Source of the DNA: CAYLLT01 sp964384465
GTDB taxonomy: Bacteria; Planctomycetota; Phycisphaerae; UBA1845; PWPN01
NCBI GenBank assembly: GCA_964384465.1
Contig: CAYLLT010000005.1
Coordinates: 33,397 to 97,396, forward strand
Length of the DNA: 64,000 nucleotides
Direction: 5' to 3'
A program made the position numbers and the translations under genes. This document shows, in pieces, positions 26,795 through 34,969 of the stretch; position 1 is the first letter of the stretch; the number at the start of each line of letters is the position of its first letter. The notes below the pieces were generated by a model. That model was not told the origin of the DNA. It did no database searches and saw nothing but the letters and a program-made list of their open reading frames with translations.

Positions 26795-27385
26795 TTACCG
26801 CACGCCAAACTCCGCCAGCATCGCCGTCACCAGCTCCATAGGCAGACCGACAACATTGGTGAAACTGCCTTCCACTTTTTCGATGAACGCATCGCCGCTG
26901 TCCTGAATGCCGTAGGCGCCCGCCTTGCCCTGCCACGCGCCGCTCTGGATGTAGGCGTCGATCTGCTCCGCCGACATGGCCCGCATGGTGACCCGCGTCA
27001 CGTCGTGCCGCACGAGCCGCCGGCCGGTTGACTGTTGGCAGATCGCCACGCCGGTGATCACATCCTGCGTCGTGCCCGCCAGCGTGGAGAGAATTCGCCG
27101 CGCATCGTCGGCGTCGGCCGGCTTGCCGAAGATCCGCCCCTCCAGCGCCACCACCGTATCCGCCGCCAGCACCACGCGATCCGGGTAATCCTCCGCCACG
27201 CACCGGGCCTTGAAATAGCTCGCGATCTCCGCCAGTTCGACATCGCTGAACGGCCAATCCTGCGGCTCCGGCTCCAACTCCCGCGGCACCACAACCTCGA
27301 ACGCGATCCCCGCCTCGCGCAAGAGCGCCGCCCGCCGGGGACTCTGCGATGCAAGGATGATTGGTTGGCTGTCGATCTCGTTCAT
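26795..27385 (-). CDS. maf: Maf-family nucleoside triphosphate pyrophosphatase
   Basis: Maf proteins hydrolyse non-canonical or dTTP/UTP-type nucleotides to monophosphates and pyrophosphate. Diagnostic motifs are ILASQSPRRAALL near residue 10, VLAADTVVAL near residue 73 with the catalytic Asp, FGKPADADDARRIL near 85, and GAYGIQDSG near 160. The 196-residue length is normal. It is on the same strand as the toxin-antitoxin pair upstream, separated by 12 bases. Confidence 0.94.
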   Translation of the reverse strand: MNEIDSQPIILASQSPRRAALLREAGIAFEVVVPRELEPEPQDWPFSDVELAEIASYFKARCVAEDYPDRVVLAADTVVALEGRIFGKPADADDARRILSTLAGTTQDVITGVAICQQSTGRRLVRHDVTRVTMRAMSAEQIDAYIQSGAWQGKAGAYGIQDSGDAFIEKVEGSFTNVVGLPMELVTAMLAEFGVR

Positions 27386-27397
27386 CGCGGTTTCATT

Positions 27398-27895
27398 TCA
27401 TGAAGTCAGTTTCTTGATCATCTTGATCGGTAAATACAAGTGGAATCGGTCATCGTGCAATTCGGTGAACCCGTATTTCAGATAGAATTCACGGGCCTGA
27501 TCATCCAGGGCGTGCACTTCGACCGCTGCGATGCCGATGCTTTCAGAGAGTTCCGCCGATTGGCGCAGGGCCCGCACCAGTAATGTTTTGCCCAGGCCCT
27601 GTCCCTGCACGGTACGATCCACGGCCAAGCGCCCCAGGAGGACGACAGGGATGGGAATTTCGGGGAACCTCTTCTTCAAATCATCGGGAACATTCTGGAA
27701 ATCGACGCGGCTGGTGGACAACGTGTAGTAGCCCACGACGCGTTGGTCGGCTGTCGCCGACACGTAGGTCTGGCCCAGGTTTTTTTGTCGATATTGTGTC
27801 GCCAGATACTTGATGAAGTTGTTGAGCAGTTCCTGGCCGCAGTCGAAGTCTTCCCGTCGATGCTCGGAATTGAGTTTCTCGATGGCCCAGGTCAT
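27398..27895 (-). CDS. GNAT-family acetyltransferase toxin (TacT-like)
   Basis: The 165-residue protein is a GNAT acetyltransferase of the kind that acetylates aminoacyl-tRNA and blocks translation when paired with a DUF1778 antitoxin. The N-terminal signature FDCGQELLNNFIK near residue 17, VVGYYTLS near 53, the acetyl-CoA loop VQGQGLGKTLL near 96, and the C-terminal YLKYGFTEL near 138 all fit this group. It begins inside the antitoxin stop (ATGA overlap), the usual antitoxin-first layout. Confidence 0.9.
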   Translation of the reverse strand: MTWAIEKLNSEHRREDFDCGQELLNNFIKYLATQYRQKNLGQTYVSATADQRVVGYYTLSTSRVDFQNVPDDLKKRFPEIPIPVVLLGRLAVDRTVQGQGLGKTLLVRALRQSAELSESIGIAAVEVHALDDQAREFYLKYGFTELHDDRFHLYLPIKMIKKLTS

Positions 27896-28155
27896 GAGCG
27901 ACCGGCATCCTGAAAGGCCTGTCGCAGCGCGGCGTTGGGTTCCTGATCCGTTTCCAGCAGGGCCAGGAAGATGTCCCGATCGCGGTCGGTGAGCCGGGTC
28001 AGGTGATGCTCCTGAATGGTCTCTTTGGCCGCTTCGACCAGAATGACGTTGACGTACTCCGTGACGGTTTGGCCGTTCAGCAGGGCGGCTTGTTCAATCA
28101 ATTCCTTGTTGGCCTGCGGCAATCTGAATTCCATCCGCGCGGGTTTGGTGGCCAT
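27892..28155 (-). CDS. DUF1778 antitoxin (TacA-like)
   Basis: This 87-residue protein starts with a ribbon-helix-helix DNA-binding region (MEFRLPQANKELIEQAALL, then NGQTVTEYVN) followed by a C-terminal tail that would wrap the toxin (RDRDIFLALLET). It overlaps the GNAT gene by 4 bases. AGGAAAGG precedes ATG 28155. The pair should be self-repressed through the operator-like repeats in the promoter at 28188-28229. Confidence 0.9.
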   Translation of the reverse strand: MATKPARMEFRLPQANKELIEQAALLNGQTVTEYVNVILVEAAKETIQEHHLTRLTDRDRDIFLALLETDQEPNAALRQAFQDAGRS

Positions 28156-28187
28156 GAGTCACTGCCTTTCCTGAAATCTCACTGCTT

Positions 28188-28217
28188 ATTATACGGCAAT
28201 CTTCCGTACAGACTCAA
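28188..28217 (-). promoter_or_regulatory. Toxin-antitoxin promoter with embedded operator
   Basis: On the minus strand TTGAGT (28212-28217) and TATAAT (28188-28193) are 18 bases apart. The spacer contains the dyad TACGG-N7-CCGTA (28192-28208), and just upstream is the perfect palindrome TGCGTACGCA (28220-28229). Both are credible binding sites for the ribbon-helix-helix antitoxin. The flanking 28230-28280 is very AT-rich compared with the window. Confidence 0.65.
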
Positions 28218-28311
28218 TTTGCGTACGCATATCATTATAATCTTTTATTATATAAATACTTATATAAGAGCGACGAACGGAGGGAGACAGGCAATTGGTC
28301 TGTTCCGTGCC

Positions 28312-31300
28312 TTACCAGTTCAAACTCGATCGCCAGGCAGCAGCGATCTCGGAGAGGTCAATACTAAACGCCTCTGCCCTTCGGCCCCTGAATGAAAGTC
28401 TTGGACCCTGCTGCGGCTGCCCGAGTTGGATTGTCTTGAAAATATCTGCCGGCTTCAGGCGCAAACGAGATGAAGTTTGAAGAATGTACCCGCTCGGGAC
28501 AGGCGATAACAAGTCCGGCCAATCTGATGCGAAGTTAATATCAATGCCACACTGTCCGGCTAAGGCCATTTCCGCTAGCGCAGATAGAATCCCGCCATCG
28601 CTCACGTCATGTGCCGCCAGCACGTCGCCGCCCGCGATCAGCTTTGACATAATGAAATGCAGAGCCGCAGTTTTGTTCAGATTGATCTCCTGCCAAGACC
28701 GAGCGGGGCTGCCGACGAAGTAGAAGCGCGTCCCTTGTATCGGCTTTGCGTCCATCGTCACGCACTTGCGGACCTCGTCGATCATGCTGACCGCGCTGAT
28801 CAGCAGCGTGCCGGGGATGCGGATGCGGTTGTTGTGCAATGGGACGATACCGGCCAAATGCTGCGCGTCGGCTGGGTCGAGGGCGAACTCGTTGTTGAGC
28901 GAGTCCTTGCCGGAGATGAACGGCGTGCCGTAGGCCATCGCGGCGTCGTAGCAGCCCTGGCAGGCGCGGACGAGCGCGCCCATCGTTTGCGGGTCGTCGC
29001 AGTTGCCCCAGCAGAAGTTGTCGAGGATCGCGGTGCGGCGCGGGTCGCCGCCGACGCAGACGACGTTACGGATGGCTTCGTCGATCGCGGCCACCGCCAT
29101 CCAATACGGGTCCACGTCGCTGAGCTGCGGGCAGATGCCGTTGCCGATGGCGATGCCGCGCGAACTGTCCAGTCGCGGCCGGATCACCGCCGCATCCGAC
29201 GGCCCGTTTCCCGGCCCGACCAGCGGCTTGATCACGCTACGCCCCTGCACTTCGTGATCGTATTGACGAATCACCCATTCTTTGCTGGCGACGTTCAGAG
29301 ATGAAAGACGTTCGAGCAGCATTTCGCGCATCGGAACCGAGTGCTGAGTGCTGAGTGCTGAGTGCTGAGTGTTCCGCGTTTCCCACGACGCTTCTTTCGT
29401 CGTCTTCGGAATTCCTTCGTGCAGAAATTCGGCGTCGATTTCGCCGACGGTCTGCCCCGCGAATTTCACCAGCAGCTTGCCGTCATCGCGGAACGTGCCG
29501 ATCACAGTGGCCTCGACATTTTCCGCATCGCAGATGGCCCTCAGCGCGGGCCAGTTGGCGGGTGGCACGCTGAGCACCATGCGCTCCTGTGCCTCGCTGA
29601 TCCAGATCTCGTCGTAGCGCAGGCCGCTGTACTTGAGCGGGACTTTCTCCAGATCGACGTTTGCTCCGAGTTTGCTGCCCATCTCGCCAACGGCGCTGCT
29701 CAGGCCGCCCGCGCCGCAGTCGGTGACGGCGGTGTAGAGGCAGCCGCTGGCATGATCGCGCGCCGCCAGCATCGCATCGAGCACCTGTTTTTCGGTAATG
29801 GCGTTGCCGATCTGCACGGCATGTGAGAATTCGTCGGCGTGCGTATCGGTCAACTCGGCGGACGAGAACGTGGCGCCGTGAATGCCATCCCGGCCCGTTC
29901 GACCGCCCATGAGCACGATAAAATCGCCCGGCCGCGGTCCCTTGTGTATCCGGTCGCGCGGGATCAGGCCAACGCATCCGCAGAACACCAGCGGGTTGCC
30001 GAGATAGCGGTTGTCGAAAACGATCGCGCCGTTGATGGTGGGAATGCCCATGCGGTTGCCGTAATCGCGCACGCCGGCGACAACACCCTTGAGCACGCGC
30101 CGCGGATGCAGCACGCCCTTCGGCAGCGCCGCCATCGGGAAGTCCGGATCAGCCACGCAGAAAACGTCGGTGTTGGCGATCGGCTTGGCTCCGAGGCCGC
30201 AGCCCATGATGTCACGGATGCAGCCGCGCACGCCGGTCGCCGCCCCGCCGTACGGCTCAATTGCAGATGGGTGATTGTGCGTCTCCGCCTTGAACGCGAT
30301 GCCGTAATCCCGGTCGAACGCGATGATTCCCGCGTTGTCCTCGAACACGGACAAGCACCAGTCCACTCTGCCGCTGTCGATCAGTTCGCGTGTGGCCCGG
30401 GCGATGGTGTCTCGGAGCAAATTGTCGTAATTAATCTCGACCTCGACCTCGTCCACGCCGCAAGCGGCGCTTTCGCCCCCTCGCCCTCTCGCCCCTTCGC
30501 CCCCTCTCCCCCTCTCATCCTCTGTGTTCCGCAATCCGCAATCCGCAATCCGCAATGGCATCGGTTCGCCCCGATACCGCACCGCGCTCTTCAGCGTCTT
30601 GTGCACGCAGTGCTCGCTCCACGTCTGGGCGAATGTCTCCAGCTCCAGATCGGTGGGCTCGCGCCGCTGCCGGCGATAATGGTCCTGAATCGCCCGCATC
30701 TCCGGGAGCGACAGGAACAGGTGCCCCTCGCGCGAGAGCTTCATCAGCGCGCGTTCGTCGAGTTCGCGGATGGAAATATGACGCAGTTCAAACTGGCGGC
30801 TGGGCGCGACCGGCAGATGATCCGGCCGCGGATCGTGCCGGCCAAAGCCGGTCAAATAGACATCTTCGATGCAATCGTTGGAGAGCAGGCGGCGGGCGAT
30901 GAAGGTCAACTCGTCGATCGAGGCGACACCGGCCAGCCGATACAGCCGCGCGGTGGAGATCGCCAGCCCGGCCGTCGGTGCCCCCATGTCGGCGATGGCC
31001 GCCAGCGTCGAGGCCGCGACCGGGTCCATGACACCGCCCTTGAGGTGTACTTCGATCGCGGCATCGAAGCCGGGGCCGGGTAGCGTGAGGTCGTCGCCGC
31101 CGCCGCGGTAGCTGAAAATCTCCGTGATCGAATCCGCCAGCAGTTCACCGGCAATCCGTTTAACCGCCGGCGACGGCACATTTCCTTCGAGCAGGAACAA
31201 CCTGCTGAAAGCCACTCGCCGCACATGCGTCAAACCCAGCTCATGAATATCGCGAAGAACGGCCGCGCCTTGCGCATCCAGATCCGGCGCTTTCGGTGAA

Positions 31301-31356
31301 ATACCGATCCGCCAGAGCGGTGCGTTTTGCGTTTTCCCCGCGGCCAGTGTGGTCAT
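28312..31356 (-). CDS. purL: Phosphoribosylformylglycinamidine synthase with in-frame repeat insertions
   Basis: PurL makes FGAM from FGAR in purine synthesis. Residues 1-200 look like two PurS-type segments fused to the N-terminus, followed by the catalytic AIR-synthase halves: WSEHCVHKTLKS, DNAGIIAFDRDYGIAFKAET, HNHPSAIEPYGGAATGVRG, DCGAGGLSSAVGEMG, and later ISGKDSLNNE and DVSDGGILSALAEMAL. The glutaminase domain is absent and must be encoded elsewhere (purQ). ATG 31356 overlaps the tyrA stop as ATGA. Two short repeat-derived stretches interrupt the protein near residues 267-296 and 663-672; both keep the frame. Confidence 0.93.
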   Translation of the reverse strand: MTTLAAGKTQNAPLWRIGISPKAPDLDAQGAAVLRDIHELGLTHVRRVAFSRLFLLEGNVPSPAVKRIAGELLADSITEIFSYRGGGDDLTLPGPGFDAAIEVHLKGGVMDPVAASTLAAIADMGAPTAGLAISTARLYRLAGVASIDELTFIARRLLSNDCIEDVYLTGFGRHDPRPDHLPVAPSRQFELRHISIRELDERALMKLSREGHLFLSLPEMRAIQDHYRRQRREPTDLELETFAQTWSEHCVHKTLKSAVRYRGEPMPLRIADCGLRNTEDERGRGGEGARGRGGESAACGVDEVEVEINYDNLLRDTIARATRELIDSGRVDWCLSVFEDNAGIIAFDRDYGIAFKAETHNHPSAIEPYGGAATGVRGCIRDIMGCGLGAKPIANTDVFCVADPDFPMAALPKGVLHPRRVLKGVVAGVRDYGNRMGIPTINGAIVFDNRYLGNPLVFCGCVGLIPRDRIHKGPRPGDFIVLMGGRTGRDGIHGATFSSAELTDTHADEFSHAVQIGNAITEKQVLDAMLAARDHASGCLYTAVTDCGAGGLSSAVGEMGSKLGANVDLEKVPLKYSGLRYDEIWISEAQERMVLSVPPANWPALRAICDAENVEATVIGTFRDDGKLLVKFAGQTVGEIDAEFLHEGIPKTTKEASWETRNTQHSALSTQHSVPMREMLLERLSSLNVASKEWVIRQYDHEVQGRSVIKPLVGPGNGPSDAAVIRPRLDSSRGIAIGNGICPQLSDVDPYWMAVAAIDEAIRNVVCVGGDPRRTAILDNFCWGNCDDPQTMGALVRACQGCYDAAMAYGTPFISGKDSLNNEFALDPADAQHLAGIVPLHNNRIRIPGTLLISAVSMIDEVRKCVTMDAKPIQGTRFYFVGSPARSWQEINLNKTAALHFIMSKLIAGGDVLAAHDVSDGGILSALAEMALAGQCGIDINFASDWPDLLSPVPSGYILQTSSRLRLKPADIFKTIQLGQPQQGPRLSFRGRRAEAFSIDLSEIAAAWRSSLNW
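29341..29370. repeat. GTGCTGA heptamer tandem inside purL
   Basis: Four consecutive GTGCTGA units plus two bases lie in frame within purL and add the residues NTQHSALSTQHS, which look nothing like enzyme sequence. The position matches a variable linker between the two catalytic halves (after HEGIPKTTKEASWE), so it is likely tolerated. Confidence 0.85.
30471..30557. repeat. C-rich tract plus ATCCGCA heptamers inside purL
   Basis: A CGCCCCCTC-type pyrimidine tract of about 50 bases is followed by a run of ATCCGCA heptamers (30531-30557). Read on the purL strand it encodes LRIADCGLRN and a Gly/Arg/Glu-rich stretch inserted between RYRGEPMP and VEINYDNLLRDT. The heptamers belong to the same family as the intergenic copies at 1672, 19527 and 40679. 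Confidence 0.85.
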
Positions 31357-32246
31357 GGCGGCAACACCTGTTTGCGATAGCGCTGAGCGACCCAGCGGTC
31401 GCGTGTTCTCTTGCGCGCGTTCAACCATTTCAGCAGAGCGTGCATATCCTTGCGGTTCAAATACCCGCGAAAACGCTTCAGCTCGTCGATCAGCTCATCC
31501 GTCGCCCGCAGCATGGCCTTGCGGTTCGCGCCGAAAATGTCCACCCACATGCCCGGCTCGCCGCTGGCGATGCGCGTGGTGTCCGCAAAGCCCGGCCCCG
31601 CCAGGTCGATCGCCGACTTCCGCTCAGCGAGCGCGACGAGTGCGGCGGCCACCGCGTGCGGCAGGTGGCTCACGCGGGCCAGCAACTCATCGTGCCGCTG
31701 CGGCGACAGCACGACCGTTCGACCACCTAATACCTCCCAGAACGAGCGGACCCACCGGACCGTGCCGGCGGAGGTCCGAGCCGTCGGCGTCACCAGGCAC
31801 AAGGCCCGCTGAAACAAATCCGCACGCGCGAATTCCACGCCGGCTTTCTCCGACCCGGCCATCGGATGCGACCCGATAAAGTGTACGTCGCGTGGGAGCA
31901 TCCGGCCGGCCAGCCGAACGACCTCCACCTTCGCGCTGGCGACATCAGTGACATACGTGCCGGGCTTCAGTGCGGGCGCCATCCGCTCCAGCAGCGGCCC
32001 GAACTGGCTGATCGGCGTGCAAAGGATCACCAGTTGCGCGCCCGCCACAGCGCCCACGTCGCGCGTCACCTCATCAACGGCATCGACGGCCAGCGCTTTC
32101 TTCAGCGAGGACATGCGGCGACCAATCCCCACCAGCCGCCCGGTAAACCCCGCCGCCCGCAGGGCCAGACCGATCGAGCCGCCGAGCAGACCCACCCCCA
32201 CGATGGCGACACGCTCTAACGAATTGATTCTAAAGGTGTTATGCAC
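31353..32246 (-). CDS. tyrA: Prephenate dehydrogenase family protein
   Basis: TyrA oxidises prephenate (or arogenate) with NAD(P), on the route to tyrosine. The 297-residue protein has an N-terminal Rossmann motif VAIVGVGLLGGSIGLALR near residue 13, the substrate motif HFIGSHPMAGSEKAGVEFA near residue 122, and HDELLARVSHLPHAVAAAL near residue 186. It lacks a chorismate mutase or ACT domain. The stop overlaps the purL start, linking tyrosine and purine genes in one transcript. Confidence 0.93.
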   Translation of the reverse strand: MHNTFRINSLERVAIVGVGLLGGSIGLALRAAGFTGRLVGIGRRMSSLKKALAVDAVDEVTRDVGAVAGAQLVILCTPISQFGPLLERMAPALKPGTYVTDVASAKVEVVRLAGRMLPRDVHFIGSHPMAGSEKAGVEFARADLFQRALCLVTPTARTSAGTVRWVRSFWEVLGGRTVVLSPQRHDELLARVSHLPHAVAAALVALAERKSAIDLAGPGFADTTRIASGEPGMWVDIFGANRKAMLRATDELIDELKRFRGYLNRKDMHALLKWLNARKRTRDRWVAQRYRKQVLPP

Positions 32247-32442
32247 AGTTTAGGCCAGCCAGGGACTGGCGGTACTTTAGCGGCGCGCCTCGGGCGGCGT
32301 CAAATACCGGCGGATTCCCTTGCTAAAGCCTGACAAAATGTTAACCTATGGGGGGTTCCGTTTAGCCCTGTGGCGCGGGGTATCGGGGCCAGTGGAAGTG
32401 TGTTAAGTAGCATGTCTCCAATGAATTGAGTAAAAGTCGCTT
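32247..32442. other. Divergent promoter region of tyrA-purL and accA
   Basis: This 196-base gap separates the two divergent units. On the plus strand, CTTGCTAAAG and TTAACCT near 32320-32346 are a weak promoter candidate for accA. No strong operator is seen. Confidence 0.4.
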
Positions 32443-33699
32443 ATGAGTATTCAGCCGCAAGCGCGTCCGTCGAGCGCGGGTAACTCCGCCGCCGGGGGAA
32501 TTCTCGAATTCGAAAAACCCCTCGTCCGCATCGAGCGGGAGATCGTCGAACTGGAGACCCTCCAGGCCGAGACCCAGCGGGACCATTCCACCGACATCCG
32601 CGGCCTCCGTACCACGCTGGAGAGCCTGACCAAACGGACCTACGCGAATCTGACGCCGTGGGAAACCGTGCTGGTCGCGCGGCATCCGCGGAGGCCGGTC
32701 CTCCGCGATTACATCGACGCCTGCGTGAAGGATTTCTGCGAGCTGCACGGGGACCGCTGTTTCGGCAACGATAAAGCGATCGTCGCCGGCTTCGGACGCA
32801 TCGGCGGGCAGAAGGTTTTGCTGGTAGGACATGACAAGGGCCGCGACACCAAAGAGAAGATCGAGCGTCACTTCGGCTGCCCGCACCCGGAGGGCTATCG
32901 CAAGGCCCTGCACAAGATGCGGCTCGCCGAAAAATTCAAGCTGCCGGTGGTGACGCTGATCGATACGCAGGGGGCTTACCCCGGCGACAAGGCCGAGGAG
33001 CGCGGCATCGCCCAGGCCATTGCGGTGAACCTCATGGAGATGTCGCGCCTGCGCGTGCCCATTTGCTGCGTGGTCATCGGCGAGGGCGGGAGCGGCGGCG
33101 CGCTGGGCATCGGCGTCGGGGACCGGCTGGCGATGTTCGAACACGCCTACTTTTCGGTCATCACGCCGGAAGGTTGTGCAGCGATTCTTTGGAAGACGGC
33201 GCAGAACGCGCCTCAGGCCGCTAAATCGCTGAAACTCACTTCCAAGGACCTCAAGAAGCTGAATCTGGTGGACGACATTCTCCCTGAGCCGCTGGGCGGC
33301 GGGCATCGCGACCCGGCGGCCATGATGGGCACCTTTGAGAAGTACATCGTGGAGACGTTGCGCGAGCTGAAGCGCGTTCGCCTGGATACACTGCTCAAGA
33401 AGCGATACGAGCGGCTGCGACAGCTCGGCTGTTTTTTTGAGAGCCCCTCCACCCGCAAGCGCACCGGCAGAAAATCGTCGGCTAAAACCAGTGGCAACAG
33501 TTCGAGCCAGGCGGGCGGTAAGGACCGCGGCAACTTGTTGCCGCAAACTCAATCGTCAGAGAGCGGCAACAAGTTGCCGCGGTCCTCGGGTTCGAACGGC
33601 AACGGGGCCGCCGGCGGCGCGTCAGCCGGAAACGGGCGACTGGCGGCATCCCGCATCCCGGCTCCCGAAATCGCGGACACGATCGGCCTCTCCAAGTAA
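32443..33699 (+). CDS. accA: Acetyl-CoA carboxylase carboxyltransferase subunit alpha with repeat-bearing tail
   Basis: AccA pairs with AccD to transfer carboxyl from biotin to acetyl-CoA, the first step of fatty acid synthesis. Recognisable segments are LEFEKPLVRIEREIVELE at the N-terminus, LHGDRCFGNDKAIVAGFGR near residue 103, VTLIDTQGAYPGDKAEERG near 170, and ICCVVIGEGGSGGALGIGVG near 207. The canonical enzyme ends near residue 330; about 85 further residues follow, low-complexity Ser/Gly/Asn/Lys sequence that contains the palindrome at 33521-33586. No strong ribosome binding site is seen before ATG 32443. Confidence 0.94.
   Translation: MSIQPQARPSSAGNSAAGGILEFEKPLVRIEREIVELETLQAETQRDHSTDIRGLRTTLESLTKRTYANLTPWETVLVARHPRRPVLRDYIDACVKDFCELHGDRCFGNDKAIVAGFGRIGGQKVLLVGHDKGRDTKEKIERHFGCPHPEGYRKALHKMRLAEKFKLPVVTLIDTQGAYPGDKAEERGIAQAIAVNLMEMSRLRVPICCVVIGEGGSGGALGIGVGDRLAMFEHAYFSVITPEGCAAILWKTAQNAPQAAKSLKLTSKDLKKLNLVDDILPEPLGGGHRDPAAMMGTFEKYIVETLRELKRVRLDTLLKKRYERLRQLGCFFESPSTRKRTGRKSSAKTSGNSSSQAGGKDRGNLLPQTQSSESGNKLPRSSGSNGNGAAGGASAGNGRLAASRIPAPEIADTIGLSK
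33521..33586. repeat. Perfect palindromic repeat within the accA tail (GGACCGCGGCAAC family)
   Basis: The arms AGGACCGCGGCAACTTGTTG plus CCGC (33521-33544) and their exact complement (33563-33586) are 24 bases each with an 18-base loop. The insert is read in frame as KDRGNLLPQTQSSESGNKLP. Related copies are at 62506-62583 (arms of 21, one mismatch) and a half copy at 39542-39564. Confidence 0.88.
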
Positions 33700-33745
33700 A
33701 GCCATCTCACCTTCATGTTCCGCCGGAACGTTCGGGGGCGCTATC

Positions 33746-34084
33746 ATGTCCGCTGTCGCACTGATTACCGATCTCTTCTTTGTGACCAAGGTGAAGGGCA
33801 CCGCGGACGCCATCGGCGTCCCTCTCCAGATCGTTCGCACCGCCGATGCTTTGCTCGCGGCCATCGCCGCCGGCGCCGGATTGGTAATCGTGGACATGAA
33901 TGCCGGCGGCGTGGATCCCGCCGAAGTCATCCGCCGATGCAAGGCGATCGAGCCGCCGCCGCGGGTCATCGCGTATCTGTCGCACGTTCAGCAGGAGCTG
34001 GCTACCGCCGCACAAGACGCCGGCGCCGACCTCGTGCTGCCGCGCTCAAAGTTCAGTTCAGATCTGCCCACGCTGCTTCAGTAG
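33746..34084 (+). CDS. Receiver-like small protein
   Basis: This 112-residue protein resembles a response-regulator receiver domain without output domain: an acidic TD near residue 8, the phospho-acceptor-like Asp in LVIVDMNAGG near residue 50, VIAYLSHVQ near 76, and DLVLPRSKF near 96 with a possible conserved Lys. It lies 46 bases after accA in the same direction. A longer in-frame start at 33437 lies entirely in accA sequence and is rejected. The weak acidic pocket suggests a pseudo-receiver. Confidence 0.65.
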   Translation: MSAVALITDLFFVTKVKGTADAIGVPLQIVRTADALLAAIAAGAGLVIVDMNAGGVDPAEVIRRCKAIEPPPRVIAYLSHVQQELATAAQDAGADLVLPRSKFSSDLPTLLQ

Positions 34085-34116
34085 AACCTCTTCTGAGAAC
34101 CTTGCGGACGATACTC

Positions 34117-34156
34117 AAAAAAAGCGGCTGCGCGCCCGGAGACGCGACAGCCGCTT
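34117..34156 (-). terminator. Terminator of the pilin-like gene
   Basis: On the minus strand AAGCGGCTG and CAGCCGCTT form a 9-base-pair stem, followed by seven T residues (seven A at 34117-34123 on the plus strand). Confidence 0.88.
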
Positions 34157-34209
34157 GGATATTCGGGTAACCCCGGGCCGCTCAGGCGGCCTGGATCAGA
34201 GGGGCCGGA

Positions 34210-34767
34210 TCAATACTGGTCATACGTCTTGGTTCCGGCATCGTCATTGTCGTTGGCGTTGGCGATGATGTCGCCGGTAGTCGGGTTGTAGACCCAGCCT
34301 TCGCCGGAGCTGACGCTGACCGCGGGCGGCGTATTGGTGCTGTCAAACTTGACCGTCGTCATGCCCTTGTTGGTGCCGACGGGCAGAGGCGGCATGCCCT
34401 TGCGCAGGTAAGGCCCGAAGACGAACCCGTTGGCGACGTCGCGGGTCGCTTTGGTCTCCCCGTTCCCCTTGGAATACATCGTCATCTGATTGGTCAGATC
34501 GGCCGCGGCGCCCGCGCTCCCGCTCCCGTCGCTCTTCTTGGCGCCGGGGAAGTCGCCGGTGTGCTCGCTGGCGTACAGCTCAACCGCGTTACGCAGCACG
34601 GAGAGATTGCTCGACAGCGAGGATTCGCCGGCACCCTTGGATCCCCGGCTCACACGGGGGATGGCAATGGCCGCGATGATCCCGATGATCACGATCACGA
34701 TCACCAACTCGACCAGACTGAAGCCGCGGTTAGCGTGCTTCTTCAATGTCCGTTTTCTCGATTGCAT
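34210..34767 (-). CDS. Type IV pilin/type II pseudopilin-like protein
   Basis: The 185-residue protein has a class III signal: basic leader with cleavage before FSLVELVIVIVIIGIIAAIA (G15-F16, Glu at mature position 5), typical of GspG-like pseudopilins and type IV pilins. The following helix runs into RVSRGSKGAGESSLSSNLSV, and the C-terminal half is Gly/Thr/Asn-rich and lacks a Cys pair. A prepilin peptidase is needed for maturation, and the assembly genes are not in this window. The transcript ends at the strong terminator at 34117-34156. Confidence 0.85.
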   Translation of the reverse strand: MQSRKRTLKKHANRGFSLVELVIVIVIIGIIAAIAIPRVSRGSKGAGESSLSSNLSVLRNAVELYASEHTGDFPGAKKSDGSGSAGAAADLTNQMTMYSKGNGETKATRDVANGFVFGPYLRKGMPPLPVGTNKGMTTVKFDSTNTPPAVSVSSGEGWVYNPTTGDIIANANDNDDAGTKTYDQY

Positions 34768-34969
34768 TATTGGTCCCTCTTTCTTGGAGTTCCCGAATAC
34801 GCGCGATCGCCTCGGCTCTCGCGATACTGCTCTGGCCGGTAGGATCGGTCAGCGAATGACAAGGCTTCACATCTGACATCGAAAAAAGAAGCGGGTGGGA
34901 TGATGCCGTAGCCGGTCTGATAAAACGCGCATGGGGGTTTCCGCTGCCGGGGTCCGGATGGGTTGTCGC

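Noticed and set aside
29341..29370. Heptamer tandem considered as part of a CRISPR array
   Set aside because: Units are only 7 bases, without spacers; no array-like repeat-spacer pattern exists anywhere in the window.
33437..33745. Upstream extension of the receiver-like gene into accA
   Set aside because: The extension lies fully in accA coding sequence in another frame; ATG 33746 fits the domain start.
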